DNA of 64,000 bases from Pseudomaricurvus albidus (GCF_018863235.1 NZ_JAHKRS010000005.1:248001-312000), one strand, 5' to 3'; positions 38,222-48,388 are shown, counted from the stretch's first letter. Translations and numbers: made by a program. Notes: a model not told the origin generated them from the letters alone.

Positions 38222-38252
38222 TAAATTGCATTCCTAAAAGGAATGCAATTTA
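38222..38252. promoter_or_regulatory. Perfect 14-bp-arm palindrome between the LysR gene and leuC
   Basis: TAAATTGCATTCCT (38222-38235) and AGGAATGCAATTTA (38239-38252) are perfect arms around AAA. The centre, TTCCTAAAAGGAA (38231-38243), is a T-N11-A site as recognised by LysR proteins. It begins 9 bases upstream of the regulator's start codon and 158 bases before leuC, where an autoregulatory LysR operator would sit. Confidence 0.75.
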
Positions 38253-38260
38253 TAAAAAAG

Positions 38261-38326
38261 ATGAATTTGTCTTATTTGAGGCGGGTCAGTAAACTGGCTT
38301 TCGTAAAAAATGAATTCGAGACCTGA
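38261..38326 (+). CDS. Possible 21-residue leader peptide upstream of leuC
   Basis: A short frame from ATG 38261 (MNLSYLRRVSKLAFVKNEFE, then T and stop) contains three Leu codons and is followed by a GC-rich hairpin (GGCGC...GCGCC near 38333-38348). This loosely resembles an amino-acid attenuator. The Leu codons are not consecutive, the ribosome-binding site is weak (AAAAAG), and no T tract follows the hairpin. The call is tentative. Confidence 0.2.
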   Translation: MNLSYLRRVSKLAFVKNEFET

Positions 38327-38409
38327 CGTGCGGCGCTGGGCTGCGCCCTGAAGCAGGTCCAATACAATTGTTCCAAAACAACCGTTGATAAGTACAAGTG
38401 AGGTTTCCA

Positions 38410-39840
38410 ATGGCGGGTAAAACCCTCTACGACAAGCTTTGGGATGCCCATCTCGTAAAAGAGCGAGATGACGGCTCGGCGTTGATTTATATCGATCGTC
38501 ACATTATTCACGAAGTGACCACGCCTCAGGCGTTTGAGGGGTTACGTCTGGCCGGTCGTAAGCCCTGGCGTGTAGACAGCATTCTGGCAACGCCGGATCA
38601 CAATGTTCCGACTACCGCTGTTGAGCGTGCTTCTGGTGTTGAGGGAATTGAGGATCCAGTCTCCCGTATTCAGGTGCAGACTCTGGACGACAACTGCGAT
38701 GAGTTTGGCATTGTTGAGTTTAAAATCAACGACGACCGCCAGGGGATCGTACACGTAATCGGACCTGAAAGCGGTGCCTGCCTGCCGGGTATGACCATTG
38801 TCTGTGGTGATTCGCACACTGCTACCAACGGGGCCTTGGGTGCATTGGCTCACGGTATCGGAACCTCAGAGGTTGAACACGTTATGGCGACCCAGTGTCT
38901 GGTCGCCAAGAAAATGAAGAACCTGTTGATCAAGGTTGATGGTGAATTGGCTCCCGGTGTTACGCCCAAAGATGTGGTGTTGGCTATCATCGCAAAAATT
39001 GGTACAGCCGGCGGAACTGGCTATGCCATGGAATTTGGCGGTCAGGTGTTCCGTGACATGTCCATGGAGGGTCGCATGACGGTCTGTAACATGGCTATTG
39101 AAGCGGGTGCCCGTGCGGGCATGGTGGCTGTTGATGATACGACCATCGATTATGTCAAAGGCCGTACTTACGCACCGAACGAAGCTCAGTGGGAAGAGGC
39201 CGTGGCCAACTGGAAAGAGCTGGTCAGTGATGCCGACGCAGAGTTCGATAAGGTTGTTGAAATCGATGGTGCGAGCATCATGCCGCAGGTGAGCTGGGGT
39301 ACCTCTCCAGAGATGGTGCTGCCAGTGGATGCCAGTGTGCCAGATCCGGCCCAGGAAGCAGACCCTGTGAAGAAGTCAGGTATCGAGCGCGCACTTCAGT
39401 ACATGGGATTAACAGCGGGTCAGAAGATTACTGATATCTCTGTGGATCGTGTATTTATCGGCTCGTGCACTAACTCCCGTATCGAGGACATTCGCGCCGC
39501 AGCGGAAGTTGCCAAAGGTCGCCAGGTGGCCAGTTCCGTTATTCAGGCGATGGTGGTTCCCGGTTCTGGTCAGGTGAAGGCTCAGGCCGAAGCCGAAGGT
39601 CTGGATAAAATTCTGGTGGAGGCGGGTTTTGAATGGCGTGAGCCGGGCTGTTCCATGTGTCTGGCCATGAATGCTGACAAGCTGGGCAATGGCGAGCACT
39701 GCGCGTCTACCTCAAACCGTAACTTTGAAGGTCGTCAGGGGTACGGTGGTCGTACGCACTTGGTGAGCCCTGCAATGGCCGCTGCAGCAGCTGTAGCCGG
39801 TCACTTTATCGATGTCCGTGATCTCACGGCTCAGGCATAA
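38410..39840 (+). CDS. leuC: 3-Isopropylmalate dehydratase large subunit
   Basis: LeuC with LeuD isomerises 2-isopropylmalate to 3-isopropylmalate in leucine synthesis. From ATG 38410 (GAGG upstream) it has 476 residues, beginning [14 protein letters not shown]. The [4Fe-4S] cluster cysteines are in [20 protein letters not shown] and [16 protein letters not shown]. Typical aconitase-family segments are [20 protein letters not shown]-like (here [19 protein letters not shown]). It is the first gene of leuCDB, with leuD 11 bp downstream. Confidence 0.98.
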   Translation: MAGKTLYDKLWDAHLVKERDDGSALIYIDRHIIHEVTTPQAFEGLRLAGRKPWRVDSILATPDHNVPTTAVERASGVEGIEDPVSRIQVQTLDDNCDEFGIVEFKINDDRQGIVHVIGPESGACLPGMTIVCGDSHTATNGALGALAHGIGTSEVEHVMATQCLVAKKMKNLLIKVDGELAPGVTPKDVVLAIIAKIGTAGGTGYAMEFGGQVFRDMSMEGRMTVCNMAIEAGARAGMVAVDDTTIDYVKGRTYAPNEAQWEEAVANWKELVSDADAEFDKVVEIDGASIMPQVSWGTSPEMVLPVDASVPDPAQEADPVKKSGIERALQYMGLTAGQKITDISVDRVFIGSCTNSRIEDIRAAAEVAKGRQVASSVIQAMVVPGSGQVKAQAEAEGLDKILVEAGFEWREPGCSMCLAMNADKLGNGEHCASTSNRNFEGRQGYGGRTHLVSPAMAAAAAVAGHFIDVRDLTAQA

Positions 39841-39851
39841 GGAGCAAACTG

Positions 39852-40505
39852 ATGAAAAGCTTTACTCAGGTTACTGGCATTGCCGCTCCTATGGATCGCG
39901 CCAATGTTGATACGGACATGATCATTCCGAAAAACTTTTTGAAATCCATCAAGCGCACCGGTTTCGGCAAGAATCTGTTTGACGAACTGCGCTATCTGGA
40001 TGAAGGTTTGCCGGATCAGGACTGTACTGGGCGTCCGTTAAATGAAGAGTTTCCGCTGAACTTTCCTCGCTATCAGGGCGCAAAAGTCCTGTTGGCTCGT
40101 GAAAACTTTGGTTGTGGTTCAAGTCGCGAACACGCCCCGTGGGCGTTGGATGATTACGGTTTCCGCGCGATTATCGCACCGAGCTTTGCGGATATTTTCT
40201 TTAACAACTCGTTCAAAAACGGATTGCTGCCGATTATTTTGCCAGCAGAAGTGGTTGAGCAGTTGTTTCAGGAAATGTACGCCACAGAAGGTTATGAATT
40301 GTCCATCGACCTTGCCGAGCAAGTAGTGAAGACGCCATCAGGCGAATCGTTCAGTTTTGAAATCGATGAGTTCCGTAAGCATTGCCTGTTGAATGGTCTG
40401 GATGACATCGGTTTGACCTTGCAGGATGCGGATGCAATCCGTGCTTACGAAGAGAAACGCAAGCAGCAAACACCCTGGCTGTTTGGGGCCATCAAGCCCG
40501 CATAA
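39852..40505 (+). CDS. leuD: 3-Isopropylmalate dehydratase small subunit
   Basis: LeuD is the swivel-domain subunit that completes the isopropylmalate isomerase. The 217-residue protein starts [20 protein letters not shown] and contains [15 protein letters not shown] and the signature [20 protein letters not shown]. Its ribosome-binding site is AAGGAGC before ATG 39852. It sits 11 bp after leuC and 14 bp before leuB. Confidence 0.98.
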   Translation: MKSFTQVTGIAAPMDRANVDTDMIIPKNFLKSIKRTGFGKNLFDELRYLDEGLPDQDCTGRPLNEEFPLNFPRYQGAKVLLARENFGCGSSREHAPWALDDYGFRAIIAPSFADIFFNNSFKNGLLPIILPAEVVEQLFQEMYATEGYELSIDLAEQVVKTPSGESFSFEIDEFRKHCLLNGLDDIGLTLQDADAIRAYEEKRKQQTPWLFGAIKPA

Positions 40506-40519
40506 GAGGAGTTAATAAC

Positions 40520-41608
40520 ATGAGCAAGAATGTACTGATCATGGAAGGGGACGGTATTGGTCCCGAGATCATCGCCGAAGCACGTAAAGTGCTCGAAGCG
40601 GTGAATGAAAAAGACGGCCTGGGCCTGAACTTTGTAGAGGGTATGCTGGGTGGTCGTGCTTACGACAAATATGGCCACCCTTATCCTGAAGAGACCCGTG
40701 AAAAGGCGCGTGCAGCAGACGCTATTTTGTTTGGCGCCGTAGGTGGTCCGCAGTGGGATGGAAAGACTGAGCGTCACCTGCGTCCCGAGGCGGGGCTGCT
40801 GGACATTCGTTCTGATCTGGATTTATTTGCCAACCTGCGCCCTGCGATTACCTTCAAGCAATTGGCGGATGCTTCGCCACTCAAGCCCGAGCTGGTAGCC
40901 GGTTTGGATATTCTGATAGTGCGTGAGCTGACCGGCGGTATCTATTTTGGTGGTCCGCGGGGTATTCGCACCCTTGAAAATGGCGAGCGTCAGGGATTCA
41001 ATACCGATGTTTACAGTGAGTCTGAAATTCGTCGGATTGGTAAGGTCGCTTTCGACGCGGCTCAAAAGCGTGGCAAGAAGGTCTGCTCTGTCGACAAGGC
41101 CAATGTGATGGAAGTGTCGGTGTTGTGGCGTGAAATCATGGAAGAAGTTGCCAAAGATTATCCGGATGTCGAGTTGAGCCACATGTATGTGGACAACGCG
41201 GCTATGCAGCTGGTTGTGAATCCAAAGCAATTTGATGTCATTGTAACTGGCAACTTGTTTGGCGACATCCTGTCGGATGAAGCTTCCATGCTCACAGGCT
41301 CAATAGGCATGCTGCCTTCGGCGTCACTGAATGAGGGCAGTCAGGGGTTTTACGAACCCTCCCACGGTTCCGCCCCGGATATTGCCGGGCAGGGTGTTGC
41401 CAACCCGTTGGCGACTATTATGTCTGCAGCCATGCTGTTGCGTTATTCGTTGGGCGCCGGTGAATCTGCAGACCGTGTTGAAGCAGCGGTATCCAGTGTT
41501 TTGGATCAGGGGTTGCGAACCGGAGATATCATGTCTGAGGGTATGACCCGCGTATCAACCACCGAAATGGGTGACGCTGTGGTAGAAGCTTTGCTGGCAG
41601 CTGGTTGA
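40520..41608 (+). CDS. leuB: 3-Isopropylmalate dehydrogenase
   Basis: LeuB oxidises and decarboxylates 3-isopropylmalate to 2-oxoisocaproate with NAD. The 362-residue protein starts [17 protein letters not shown]. It has [10 protein letters not shown] and [15 protein letters not shown] in the substrate site, with [17 protein letters not shown] and [20 protein letters not shown] as the isocitrate/isopropylmalate dehydrogenase signature. AGAGGAG lies upstream of the ATG. It ends the leu operon before a structured intergenic element. Confidence 0.98.
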   Translation: MSKNVLIMEGDGIGPEIIAEARKVLEAVNEKDGLGLNFVEGMLGGRAYDKYGHPYPEETREKARAADAILFGAVGGPQWDGKTERHLRPEAGLLDIRSDLDLFANLRPAITFKQLADASPLKPELVAGLDILIVRELTGGIYFGGPRGIRTLENGERQGFNTDVYSESEIRRIGKVAFDAAQKRGKKVCSVDKANVMEVSVLWREIMEEVAKDYPDVELSHMYVDNAAMQLVVNPKQFDVIVTGNLFGDILSDEASMLTGSIGMLPSASLNEGSQGFYEPSHGSAPDIAGQGVANPLATIMSAAMLLRYSLGAGESADRVEAAVSSVLDQGLRTGDIMSEGMTRVSTTEMGDAVVEALLAAG

Positions 41609-41656
41609 TCTTTGGGGGGCGACTTGCTGTCGTCAGCCCCATAGAAAGCACTCTCC

Positions 41657-41718
41657 ATGCCGGAGTGTCGGGAATTTTGACCACTTTGCCGTGGTAGACT
41701 TCCTGGCTACTCCGGCAT
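41657..41718 (+). promoter_or_regulatory. Structured RNA-like element between leuB and asd
   Basis: Outer arms ATGCCGGAGT (41657-41666) and ACTCCGGCAT (41709-41718) are perfect over 10 bp. They enclose an inner hairpin, ACCAC (41680-41684) with GTGGT (41691-41695). The outer stem is followed by TCTTTTGTT. It could be an elaborate terminator for leuCDB or a leader structure for asd, whose ATG is 70 bases downstream. Confidence 0.5.
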
Positions 41719-41787
41719 TCTTTTGTTAGATGTGTTATTATCCCACTTCTTAATTTTTCCACTTTCAAACGTAATTGAGAGGGTACG

Positions 41788-42897
41788 ATGCGTGTAGGTT
41801 TTGTAGGTTGGCGTGGCATGGTTGGTTCCGTGTTGATGGAACGAATGTTGGCAGAGAATGATTTTGCCGATATTGAGCCAATATTTTTTACGACTTCCAA
41901 TGTGGGTGGGCAAGGCCCAGCGATTGGCAAGGATATTCCTGCCCTGAAAGACGCGCGTGATATTAAAGAATTGGCAGCTATGGACGCGATTGTGTCCTGT
42001 CAGGGTGGCGATTACACCAAGTCTGTTTTTGCTGATCTGCGTGCCAGTGGCTGGAAAGGTTACTGGATCGATGCAGCCTCGAGTCTGCGGATGGCGAACG
42101 ACGCCATTATTGTTCTGGATCCTGTAAACCAGAATGTAATTAAAGACGGTTTGACCAATGGGGTTAAGAATTTCATTGGTGGTAACTGTACTGTCAGTCT
42201 GATGCTGATGGGGCTGGGTGGATTGTTCAAGGCTGATTTGATCGAGTGGGTTTCCGCGATGACTTATCAGGCTGCCAGTGGTGCCGGTGCTCAGAATATG
42301 CGTGAGCTGATTTCGCAAATGGGATCATTGCGTGATGCGGTGGCCCCTGAGCTGGCTGATCCAGCCAGCGCAATTCTGGATATCGACCGAAAAATTGCAG
42401 ATACCATGCGCAGTGAAAGTTTCCCAACGGATCAATTTGGGCATCCTCTGGCCGGCAGTCTGCTGCCTTTCATCGACACACAGCTGGATAATGGCCAAAG
42501 TCGCGAAGAATGGAAAGGGCAGGCAGAAACTAACAAGATTCTTGGCCGCAGTGATTCGCCGATTGCTATCGATGGTACCTGTGTGCGCATCGGCGCCATG
42601 CGCTGTCACAGTCAGGCACTGACCATCAAGTTGAAGCAGGATGTGCCTCTGATCGAGGTAGAGTCAATTCTGTCTGAAGCCAATGAGTGGGCCAAATTTG
42701 TACCGAATGACCGCGATGCAACTCTGCGAGAGCTGACGCCTACCAAAGTAACCGGAACTTTGTCCGTTCCCGTAGGGCGTCTGCGTAAGATGAATATGGG
42801 GCCTGAGTATCTGAATGCCTTTACCGTAGGTGATCAGTTGCTTTGGGGGGCTGCGGAGCCTCTGCGCCGTATGTTGCGCATCCTGATTGAAGCTTAA
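41788..42897 (+). CDS. asd: Aspartate-semialdehyde dehydrogenase
   Basis: Asd reduces aspartyl phosphate to the semialdehyde, the branch point to lysine, diaminopimelate, threonine and methionine. The 369-residue protein begins [20 protein letters not shown] with the NADP motif. The catalytic cysteine is in [19 protein letters not shown], and the [16 protein letters not shown]-like segment (here [16 protein letters not shown]) holds the active His region. GAGAGGG precedes ATG 41788. The leuB-asd-fimV order matches Pseudomonas. Confidence 0.98.
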   Translation: MRVGFVGWRGMVGSVLMERMLAENDFADIEPIFFTTSNVGGQGPAIGKDIPALKDARDIKELAAMDAIVSCQGGDYTKSVFADLRASGWKGYWIDAASSLRMANDAIIVLDPVNQNVIKDGLTNGVKNFIGGNCTVSLMLMGLGGLFKADLIEWVSAMTYQAASGAGAQNMRELISQMGSLRDAVAPELADPASAILDIDRKIADTMRSESFPTDQFGHPLAGSLLPFIDTQLDNGQSREEWKGQAETNKILGRSDSPIAIDGTCVRIGAMRCHSQALTIKLKQDVPLIEVESILSEANEWAKFVPNDRDATLRELTPTKVTGTLSVPVGRLRKMNMGPEYLNAFTVGDQLLWGAAEPLRRMLRILIEA

Positions 42898-43419
42898 TTG
42901 TTTCTGAATACTCTGTTCGGGGCTCGGCCCCGGCAGGGTGTTTCATCGATACTGCTCATTTGTCCTCTCTGATTCGTCTTTAATCCTGCTTTTCGCTCTG
43001 TTTTTCTCTATTTTGAATTTCTGATCCGGATTCTGGTCCGGACGTCTCTGATGTGGCAGTAAAACCCCTTTGCCCGACTGCTCTTTTGTTTTATCCTGAC
43101 GCTCAAAGTGCTTTCTGTGATCAATATACCCTGTTGCCTGTCAAGAGTCTCACTTGGAAAAATGAGGCGCACGTCAAGTTATGAGTGCAAAGCGCTCGCC
43201 ATCAATGGCGGTGGGCCAGCCGTGTTGTTGATAAAAAGCTATTTATAATGAATACTTACGGCCATTAGTGAAGATCTGTTCGAGGTTTGGGCAACGCCTG
43301 AACCTTAATTGTCATCAACAGAGTCGTAGTCGGGTTCACCTGAGCCATGCCGATATGGATATCGGAACAAATTATGGGGTGGCACTTGGGGGCCAGGGAG
43401 ATAATAAAAGGAACGTTCT
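42898..43419. other. asd-fimV intergenic region
   Basis: These 522 bases hold no convincing gene. A GC-rich GGGGC-TCG-GCCCC hairpin just after asd (about 42919-42934) may end that transcript. A perfect TATAAT at 43244-43249 is the best -10 for fimV, but no good -35 is at the right distance. The fimV ribosome-binding site AAAGGAA lies near 43407-43413. Confidence 0.55.
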
Positions 43420-46400
43420 ATGCGTCTACGTAAGCTGGCGTTAGCAGTAGGTCTAGCAGGTACTCTAGGTGCCCAGTTGGCCAGCGCACTTGGTTTGGGT
43501 GAGATTAAGTTAGAGTCAAGACTGAATGAGCCCCTGGAAGCGGAGATCAAGCTTCTTCAGGTCCGGGATCTGACCAAGAGCGAGATCCTGGTGGATCTGG
43601 CGTCTAATGATGATTTCCAGCGTGCTGGCATTGATCGGGTCTTTTTCCTCACCGATTTGCGTTTTGAAGTGGATATGGACGCTCCTTCTGGTCCCGTGAT
43701 TCGGGTCACCAGTAAAAAGCCTGTGAGGGAGCCATACCTTAACTTCCTGCTGGAAAGCCAGTGGCCCAATGGGCGGATTCTTCGCGAATACACTCTGCTA
43801 ATGGATTTGCCCACCTTCTCTGACCAGAAGGCGGCACCCGTCCAGAGCGCCAGCACGTCGACTCCTCGTACAACAACTCGCAGCTCTGCTCAAAACTCCA
43901 GCTCTACGACTTCCCAGTCGGGTGCGACCAGTGACTCCTCTCAATCGTCTGCTTCCCGGACCAGTCAGTCTCGTAGCACGCCTGCCTATCAGGGGGATGT
44001 CTATGGGCCTGTTGGTTCAAACGATACTCTGTGGGAGATTGCCTTAAAGATTCGTCCAAGTCGTCAATATTCAGTTCAGCAGACGATGTTGGCGGTCCAG
44101 CGTTTAAATCCTGAGGCCTTTATTAATGGCAACATCAACCTGTTGCGTAAAGGGCAGGTGTTGCGAGTGCCAACGGGCTCGGATATCGAGAATGTCGGTG
44201 CACAGCAAGCAGTCAGTGAAGTCGCTCAGCAAAACTCTGAGTGGTCCGATTATACCGGCGCTCCCCAATTGGAAGGCAGTAAGCGTCAGCGAGCATCTGC
44301 TGGTAGTTCCAGTGATGGGGTGTCTGGTCGCTTAACCGTTGCTGGTGCAGATACCTCTGATTCCGTGCAATCCGGGCGTGCCGCTGGTGAAGTGGGTGGC
44401 GATACAGCTGCGCTGCAAAATGAATTGGCCATTTCCTTGGAAGAGCTGGACAGCTCTCGTCGCGAAAACGCGGAATTGAAAGACCGCGTTGCAGAAATGG
44501 AAGAGCAAATTGAAACCATGGAGCGTCTGTTGGAGGTGTCCAACAAAGAGCTTCAGGCCTTACAGCAAGCAGCAGCCAGTAATTCTTCTGAATCACAGGA
44601 GGTTGCTCAGTCGTCCGCAGATCCGCAATTTGCAGAACAGGGTGAAGCTCCTGTAGCTGCCCAACCTGATGCGGCTAAGCCTGCTGAACAGCCAAAGGCT
44701 AAAGATGCGACTAAAGCCGATTCATCTAAAGTCGTTCGTTCTGCCAAGTCGAAAGAGCCGTCGTTCATGGATATGATCATGGACAATATTCTCTATATCG
44801 GCGCAGGTGCAGCGGCCATCCTGGCGGGCGTATTTCTGCTGTTGCGTCGCCGTAAAGATGAGGAAGAGGATCTGGACGAGGGTTATGCCCCGGCAGCCTC
44901 AGCGGTTGAGCCAGAAGAACCCGAAGCGGATATTGATGCTGCGATCGAATCTGGCGTTGCTGACGACTTTGATATGGCTGACGACGATTTTGATCTGTCA
45001 GACGAAGATGAGCTGGTTTCCGAGGCGCCGACCGAATCCCAAACCGGTGATGCGGTTGGTGAAGCCGATATTTACATTGCCTATGGCAAGTTCGATCAAG
45101 CCGAAGAAATGCTTCAGGGCGCTTTGGAGCTGGACTCCACTAACACTGCTGCTCGTTTGAAGTTGATGGAGGTTTACCTCGAAACTCAAGATCTGGATAA
45201 GTTCGATCAGCAATATGGTGAGGTTGCTACGCAGGGCGATGCGGCGGCGGTTGCCCGTGCTGATGACCTGAGACAACAATTTGCCGATGCTCCAGCATAC
45301 ACTGAAGCAGAGGATGAGAATGAGTTCTCTCTGGCTGATGAAGAGCTCGAGTTTGATTTGGGGGATTCAGATCAGAATGACTCCGAAGTCGATTCGGATG
45401 AGTATCTCAGCCTGGATGACGGAGCTGAAGCTGGCAGTGATTCAGATTTTGCGATCGGTGAGGATTTCAGTCTGAGCTTTGAGTCCGAGCTGACTTCCGG
45501 AGAGCAAACAGCTAAAGCAGAAGAGCCCGAGGAAGAGTTGTCGTTTGAGCTGGGAGACGCTGACGATCTGGACGCCGATTCCTTTGAGTTGGAGTTGGAC
45601 GATGCGGCAACGGATGACTCTTTGGAGTTGGACTTGTCTGACGTATTGGCTGATGAGCCAGCAGATGAGAAGCCTGCCGGTGAGGCTGAAGATCTGACTT
45701 TCGATCTCAGTGACTCTGAGGATTCTTTGGGTCTGGATCTGTCCGATAGTGACCTGGACGAAGAGCCGCTGGACCTGGAGCTGGATTCCTCAGACAAGGA
45801 GGACGATACATTCGATCTGGAAATGGAAGACATGGATCTTGCTGCTCTGGACGAAGAAGTGGATGCACTGTCGGAGAATATGGATTTCGCCGGTGAAGAA
45901 TTTGCATCTGATGACTCGCTCGAGCTGACCTCTGAGTTGGAGTTGGACGATGTTGAGAGTAATGAGTTTGATGCTGGCAGTCTGGAGTTTGATAGCTCTG
46001 ACAGCGAAGAGCTTTCCCTGGATCTTGATGATGTGGCTCTGGATTCGCTGAATGAACAAGCGGATAAAGAAACCACGTCAGAGTCTGATTTGGATTCTGA
46101 GCTGGAATTTGAGTCGGATGTCGATTTTGATCTGGACCTGGCTGATTTTGAATCTGATGCTTCAGAGGATAATCTCGATTTGTCGATGGATGATGTTCCA
46201 ACTCTGGAGGAAACCACAGAGGCTGAAGCTCCTGTTGAGGAGTTTGATCTGGCAGCAGACCTGGGACTTGATTCAGAAGAGTTCAATTCAGAAGCCAGTG
46301 AGGATGATATGTTTTCCGAGGCAGTTTCTGAACTGCCTACTCCGGAAGATGTAATGGATGGCGACATGAGTGATGAGGATTTCGACGCAGAGCTCGATTT

Positions 46401-46563
46401 CCTGGCGGATACCGATGAAGCTGCCACCAAGTTGGATTTGGCTCGTGCCTATATTGATATGGGTGATCAGGATGGTGCCAAAGATATTTTGGGTGAGGTG
46501 GTTGTCGAGGGTAATGATACGCAGAAAAAAGAAGCTGAAGAGCTCCTGACTCGCATCGGCTAA
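43420..46563 (+). CDS. fimV: FimV/HubP family polar hub protein
   Basis: FimV organises the cell pole and supports type IV pili and signalling. The 1047-residue protein starts with a signal sequence (MRLRKLALAVGLAGTLGAQL) and the conserved ALGLGEIKLESRLNEPLEAE region. A LysM peptidoglycan-binding domain follows (about residues 190-250: GPVGSNDTLWEIALKIRPSR). After it come a coiled coil (about 325-388), a single membrane helix (about 455-475) and a very long Asp/Glu/Ser-rich cytoplasmic tail. The tail includes a TPR-like segment (EADIYIAYGKFDQAEEMLQG, about 547-566) and ends with the FimV C-terminal motif KLDLARAYIDMGDQDGAKDI. The order asd-fimV-truA is conserved in Pseudomonas. Confidence 0.95.
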   Translation: MRLRKLALAVGLAGTLGAQLASALGLGEIKLESRLNEPLEAEIKLLQVRDLTKSEILVDLASNDDFQRAGIDRVFFLTDLRFEVDMDAPSGPVIRVTSKKPVREPYLNFLLESQWPNGRILREYTLLMDLPTFSDQKAAPVQSASTSTPRTTTRSSAQNSSSTTSQSGATSDSSQSSASRTSQSRSTPAYQGDVYGPVGSNDTLWEIALKIRPSRQYSVQQTMLAVQRLNPEAFINGNINLLRKGQVLRVPTGSDIENVGAQQAVSEVAQQNSEWSDYTGAPQLEGSKRQRASAGSSSDGVSGRLTVAGADTSDSVQSGRAAGEVGGDTAALQNELAISLEELDSSRRENAELKDRVAEMEEQIETMERLLEVSNKELQALQQAAASNSSESQEVAQSSADPQFAEQGEAPVAAQPDAAKPAEQPKAKDATKADSSKVVRSAKSKEPSFMDMIMDNILYIGAGAAAILAGVFLLLRRRKDEEEDLDEGYAPAASAVEPEEPEADIDAAIESGVADDFDMADDDFDLSDEDELVSEAPTESQTGDAVGEADIYIAYGKFDQAEEMLQGALELDSTNTAARLKLMEVYLETQDLDKFDQQYGEVATQGDAAAVARADDLRQQFADAPAYTEAEDENEFSLADEELEFDLGDSDQNDSEVDSDEYLSLDDGAEAGSDSDFAIGEDFSLSFESELTSGEQTAKAEEPEEELSFELGDADDLDADSFELELDDAATDDSLELDLSDVLADEPADEKPAGEAEDLTFDLSDSEDSLGLDLSDSDLDEEPLDLELDSSDKEDDTFDLEMEDMDLAALDEEVDALSENMDFAGEEFASDDSLELTSELELDDVESNEFDAGSLEFDSSDSEELSLDLDDVALDSLNEQADKETTSESDLDSELEFESDVDFDLDLADFESDASEDNLDLSMDDVPTLEETTEAEAPVEEFDLAADLGLDSEEFNSEASEDDMFSEAVSELPTPEDVMDGDMSDEDFDAELDFLADTDEAATKLDLARAYIDMGDQDGAKDILGEVVVEGNDTQKKEAEELLTRIG

Positions 46564-46592
46564 CTGCATCTGTAATCCTCATGGGTGACGAC

Positions 46593-46625
46593 AGGCCTTG
46601 TGTACATTGTACACAAGGCCTTTTT
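46593..46625 (+). terminator. Rho-independent terminator after fimV
   Basis: AGGCCTTGTGTAC (46593-46605) and GTACACAAGGCCT (46609-46621) are perfect 13-bp arms around ATT, followed by five T. It is a strong terminator that separates fimV from truA. Confidence 0.93.
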
Positions 46626-46724
46626 CATTAATTTCTTCAAATAAAAAGGGCCCTGACCGACTCTTCTCCGGACGGGCTTTCTGACTGTTATTGTTTTCGA
46701 TTAACTGAGTATTTGATTCCGATC

Positions 46725-47627
46725 ATGTCTGAACTATATCCGCCTCGGCAAAAGCCTTACTCCCGTAATGTGGAAATTCTGGAGGAGGGCGTTTTTCCCG
46801 AGGGAATGCAACGGGTGGCTCTGTGTATTGAATACAATGGGGCCCAGTTTCATGGTTTTCAAAAGCAGCCTTCCGGAGTCGATACGGTCCAGGCCAGGCT
46901 TGAGTCTGCCTTATCCCGGGTTGCTGACGAATCAATAACGTTGGTGTGCGCAGGCAGAACCGACACGGGTGTGCACGGCACAAATCAAGTGGTCCATTTT
47001 GATACGCTCTCCGTAAGACCTTTAAAGGCCTGGATCCGAGGTGTGAATGCGCTTCTGCCAAACAGTGTCAGTATCAAGTGGGCTAAACAGGTGACGCCTT
47101 ATTTTCACGCCCGCTTTAGTGCCAGGTTTCGTACTTATCGATATGTTATTGCCAATACCTCGTCCCGCCCGGCATTGGGGTTTGAACAAATGACATGGGT
47201 GCGGGAATCAGTTGATGAGGCTGCCATGTGGCGCGCGGCGCAAGCGCTGGTAGGTGAGCATGATTTTACCTCTTACCGGGCGTCTCAGTGTCAGGCGCAC
47301 AGCCCGGTGCGATGTATTCATTATCTGGATATTGCCCGCCGAGGTGACCTGATTGTGGTGGAGATCCAGGCTAATGCCTTTCTGCATCATATGGTGCGTA
47401 ACATCATGGGAGTGCTATTGGCGATTGGGGTTGGAGAGCAGCCTGAGGAGTGGGCGGCAGATGTGTTAAAGGCGCGGGACCGTCGCAAGGCCGGCGTGAC
47501 AGCGAAGCCTAATGGTTTGCATCTGGTGGCGATTGATTACCCGGAACACTTCAAGTTACCGGTAACTTTGCCGGGGCCTGCTTTCTTTGCGGAAAAACTC
47601 GGTGAATTTCGTGCTGGCGAGGGTTGA
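46725..47627 (+). CDS. truA: tRNA pseudouridine(38-40) synthase
   Basis: TruA makes pseudouridine at positions 38-40 of many tRNAs. From ATG 46725 the protein has 300 residues; the in-frame TTG at 46713 is less likely. A 35-residue N-terminal extension precedes the core, which starts RVALCIEYNGAQFHGFQKQP. The catalytic aspartate is in CAGRTDTGVHGTNQVVHF. FRTYRYVI and NAFLHHMVRNIMGVLLAIG are the other conserved segments. It lies between fimV and trpF as in Pseudomonas. Confidence 0.97.
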   Translation: MSELYPPRQKPYSRNVEILEEGVFPEGMQRVALCIEYNGAQFHGFQKQPSGVDTVQARLESALSRVADESITLVCAGRTDTGVHGTNQVVHFDTLSVRPLKAWIRGVNALLPNSVSIKWAKQVTPYFHARFSARFRTYRYVIANTSSRPALGFEQMTWVRESVDEAAMWRAAQALVGEHDFTSYRASQCQAHSPVRCIHYLDIARRGDLIVVEIQANAFLHHMVRNIMGVLLAIGVGEQPEEWAADVLKARDRRKAGVTAKPNGLHLVAIDYPEHFKLPVTLPGPAFFAEKLGEFRAGEG

Positions 47628-47761
47628 ATACAGTATTTTCAGGCCTAATCTGGTAATATCCACCTCTTTATTTAGGAATTGTCGCGAGCGAAAACCGTCG
47701 CAGGCAAGCTTGTTTATCCGGTGTTCAATAATATTGGTGATCATCGAAAGTAAGGCTCCAT

Positions 47762-48385
47762 ATGCTCTCTCAGGTTCGCGTAAAGATTTGTGGTATTACC
47801 TCGACAGCTGATGCTGAGGCAGCTGTCGCGGCAGGTGCAGATGCTATTGGTCTGGTCTTCTTTGCCAAAAGTCCGCGAGCCGTAACGGTAGAGCAGGCCG
47901 CTGCAATTGCCCGCAAGGTAGGGCCCTTTGTTACGGTTGTGGGGCTGTTTGTGGATGCTGATTCCGAGTTTGTCACCAATGTGCTTAATCACGTGCCACT
48001 TCACGTGTTGCAATTCCACGGTGATGAAAGCGAAAGTTACTGCCAGCAGTTTCAGCGACCGTATTTAAAAGCGTTACGAATGAAGGATGATCTTGATGTA
48101 TCAACAGCGATGGCGAAGTTCTCTTCTGCGGTAGGTATTTTACTGGATGCTTACCGACCCGGTGTTCCCGGTGGAACCGGTGAAACCTTTGATTGGCAGC
48201 GAGTTCCTGCTCAAAGTTCTGTACCGGTAGTGCTCGCAGGAGGGCTCAACCCCGAAAATGTTGCAACAGCTGTTGAGTCCACACAGGTCTATGGTGTTGA
48301 TGTCAGTGGTGGCGTAGAAGCGTCTCCCGGCAAAAAAGACACCGAAAAAATGATGGCGTTTGTACGCCATGCAAAGCGGAGATAA
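47762..48385 (+). CDS. trpF: Phosphoribosylanthranilate isomerase
   Basis: TrpF converts phosphoribosylanthranilate to the ribulose form in tryptophan synthesis. This 207-residue single-domain enzyme starts MLSQVRVKICGITSTADAEA, with the catalytic cysteine in KICGIT. IGLVFFAKSPRAVT, VVGLFVDAD and LQFHGDES follow, and the aspartate segment is ILLDAYRPGVPGGTGETFDW. It heads the trpF-trpB-trpA run, with trpB only 3 bp downstream. Confidence 0.97.
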   Translation: MLSQVRVKICGITSTADAEAAVAAGADAIGLVFFAKSPRAVTVEQAAAIARKVGPFVTVVGLFVDADSEFVTNVLNHVPLHVLQFHGDESESYCQQFQRPYLKALRMKDDLDVSTAMAKFSSAVGILLDAYRPGVPGGTGETFDWQRVPAQSSVPVVLAGGLNPENVATAVESTQVYGVDVSGGVEASPGKKDTEKMMAFVRHAKRR

Positions 48386-48388
48386 GCA

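Noticed and set aside
45372-46430. 352-codon Ser-rich open frame opposite fimV
   Set aside because: It mirrors the Asp/Glu-rich repeats of fimV, whose GAT/GAG/GAC codons read as Ser/Arg/Leu on the other strand. Not a gene.
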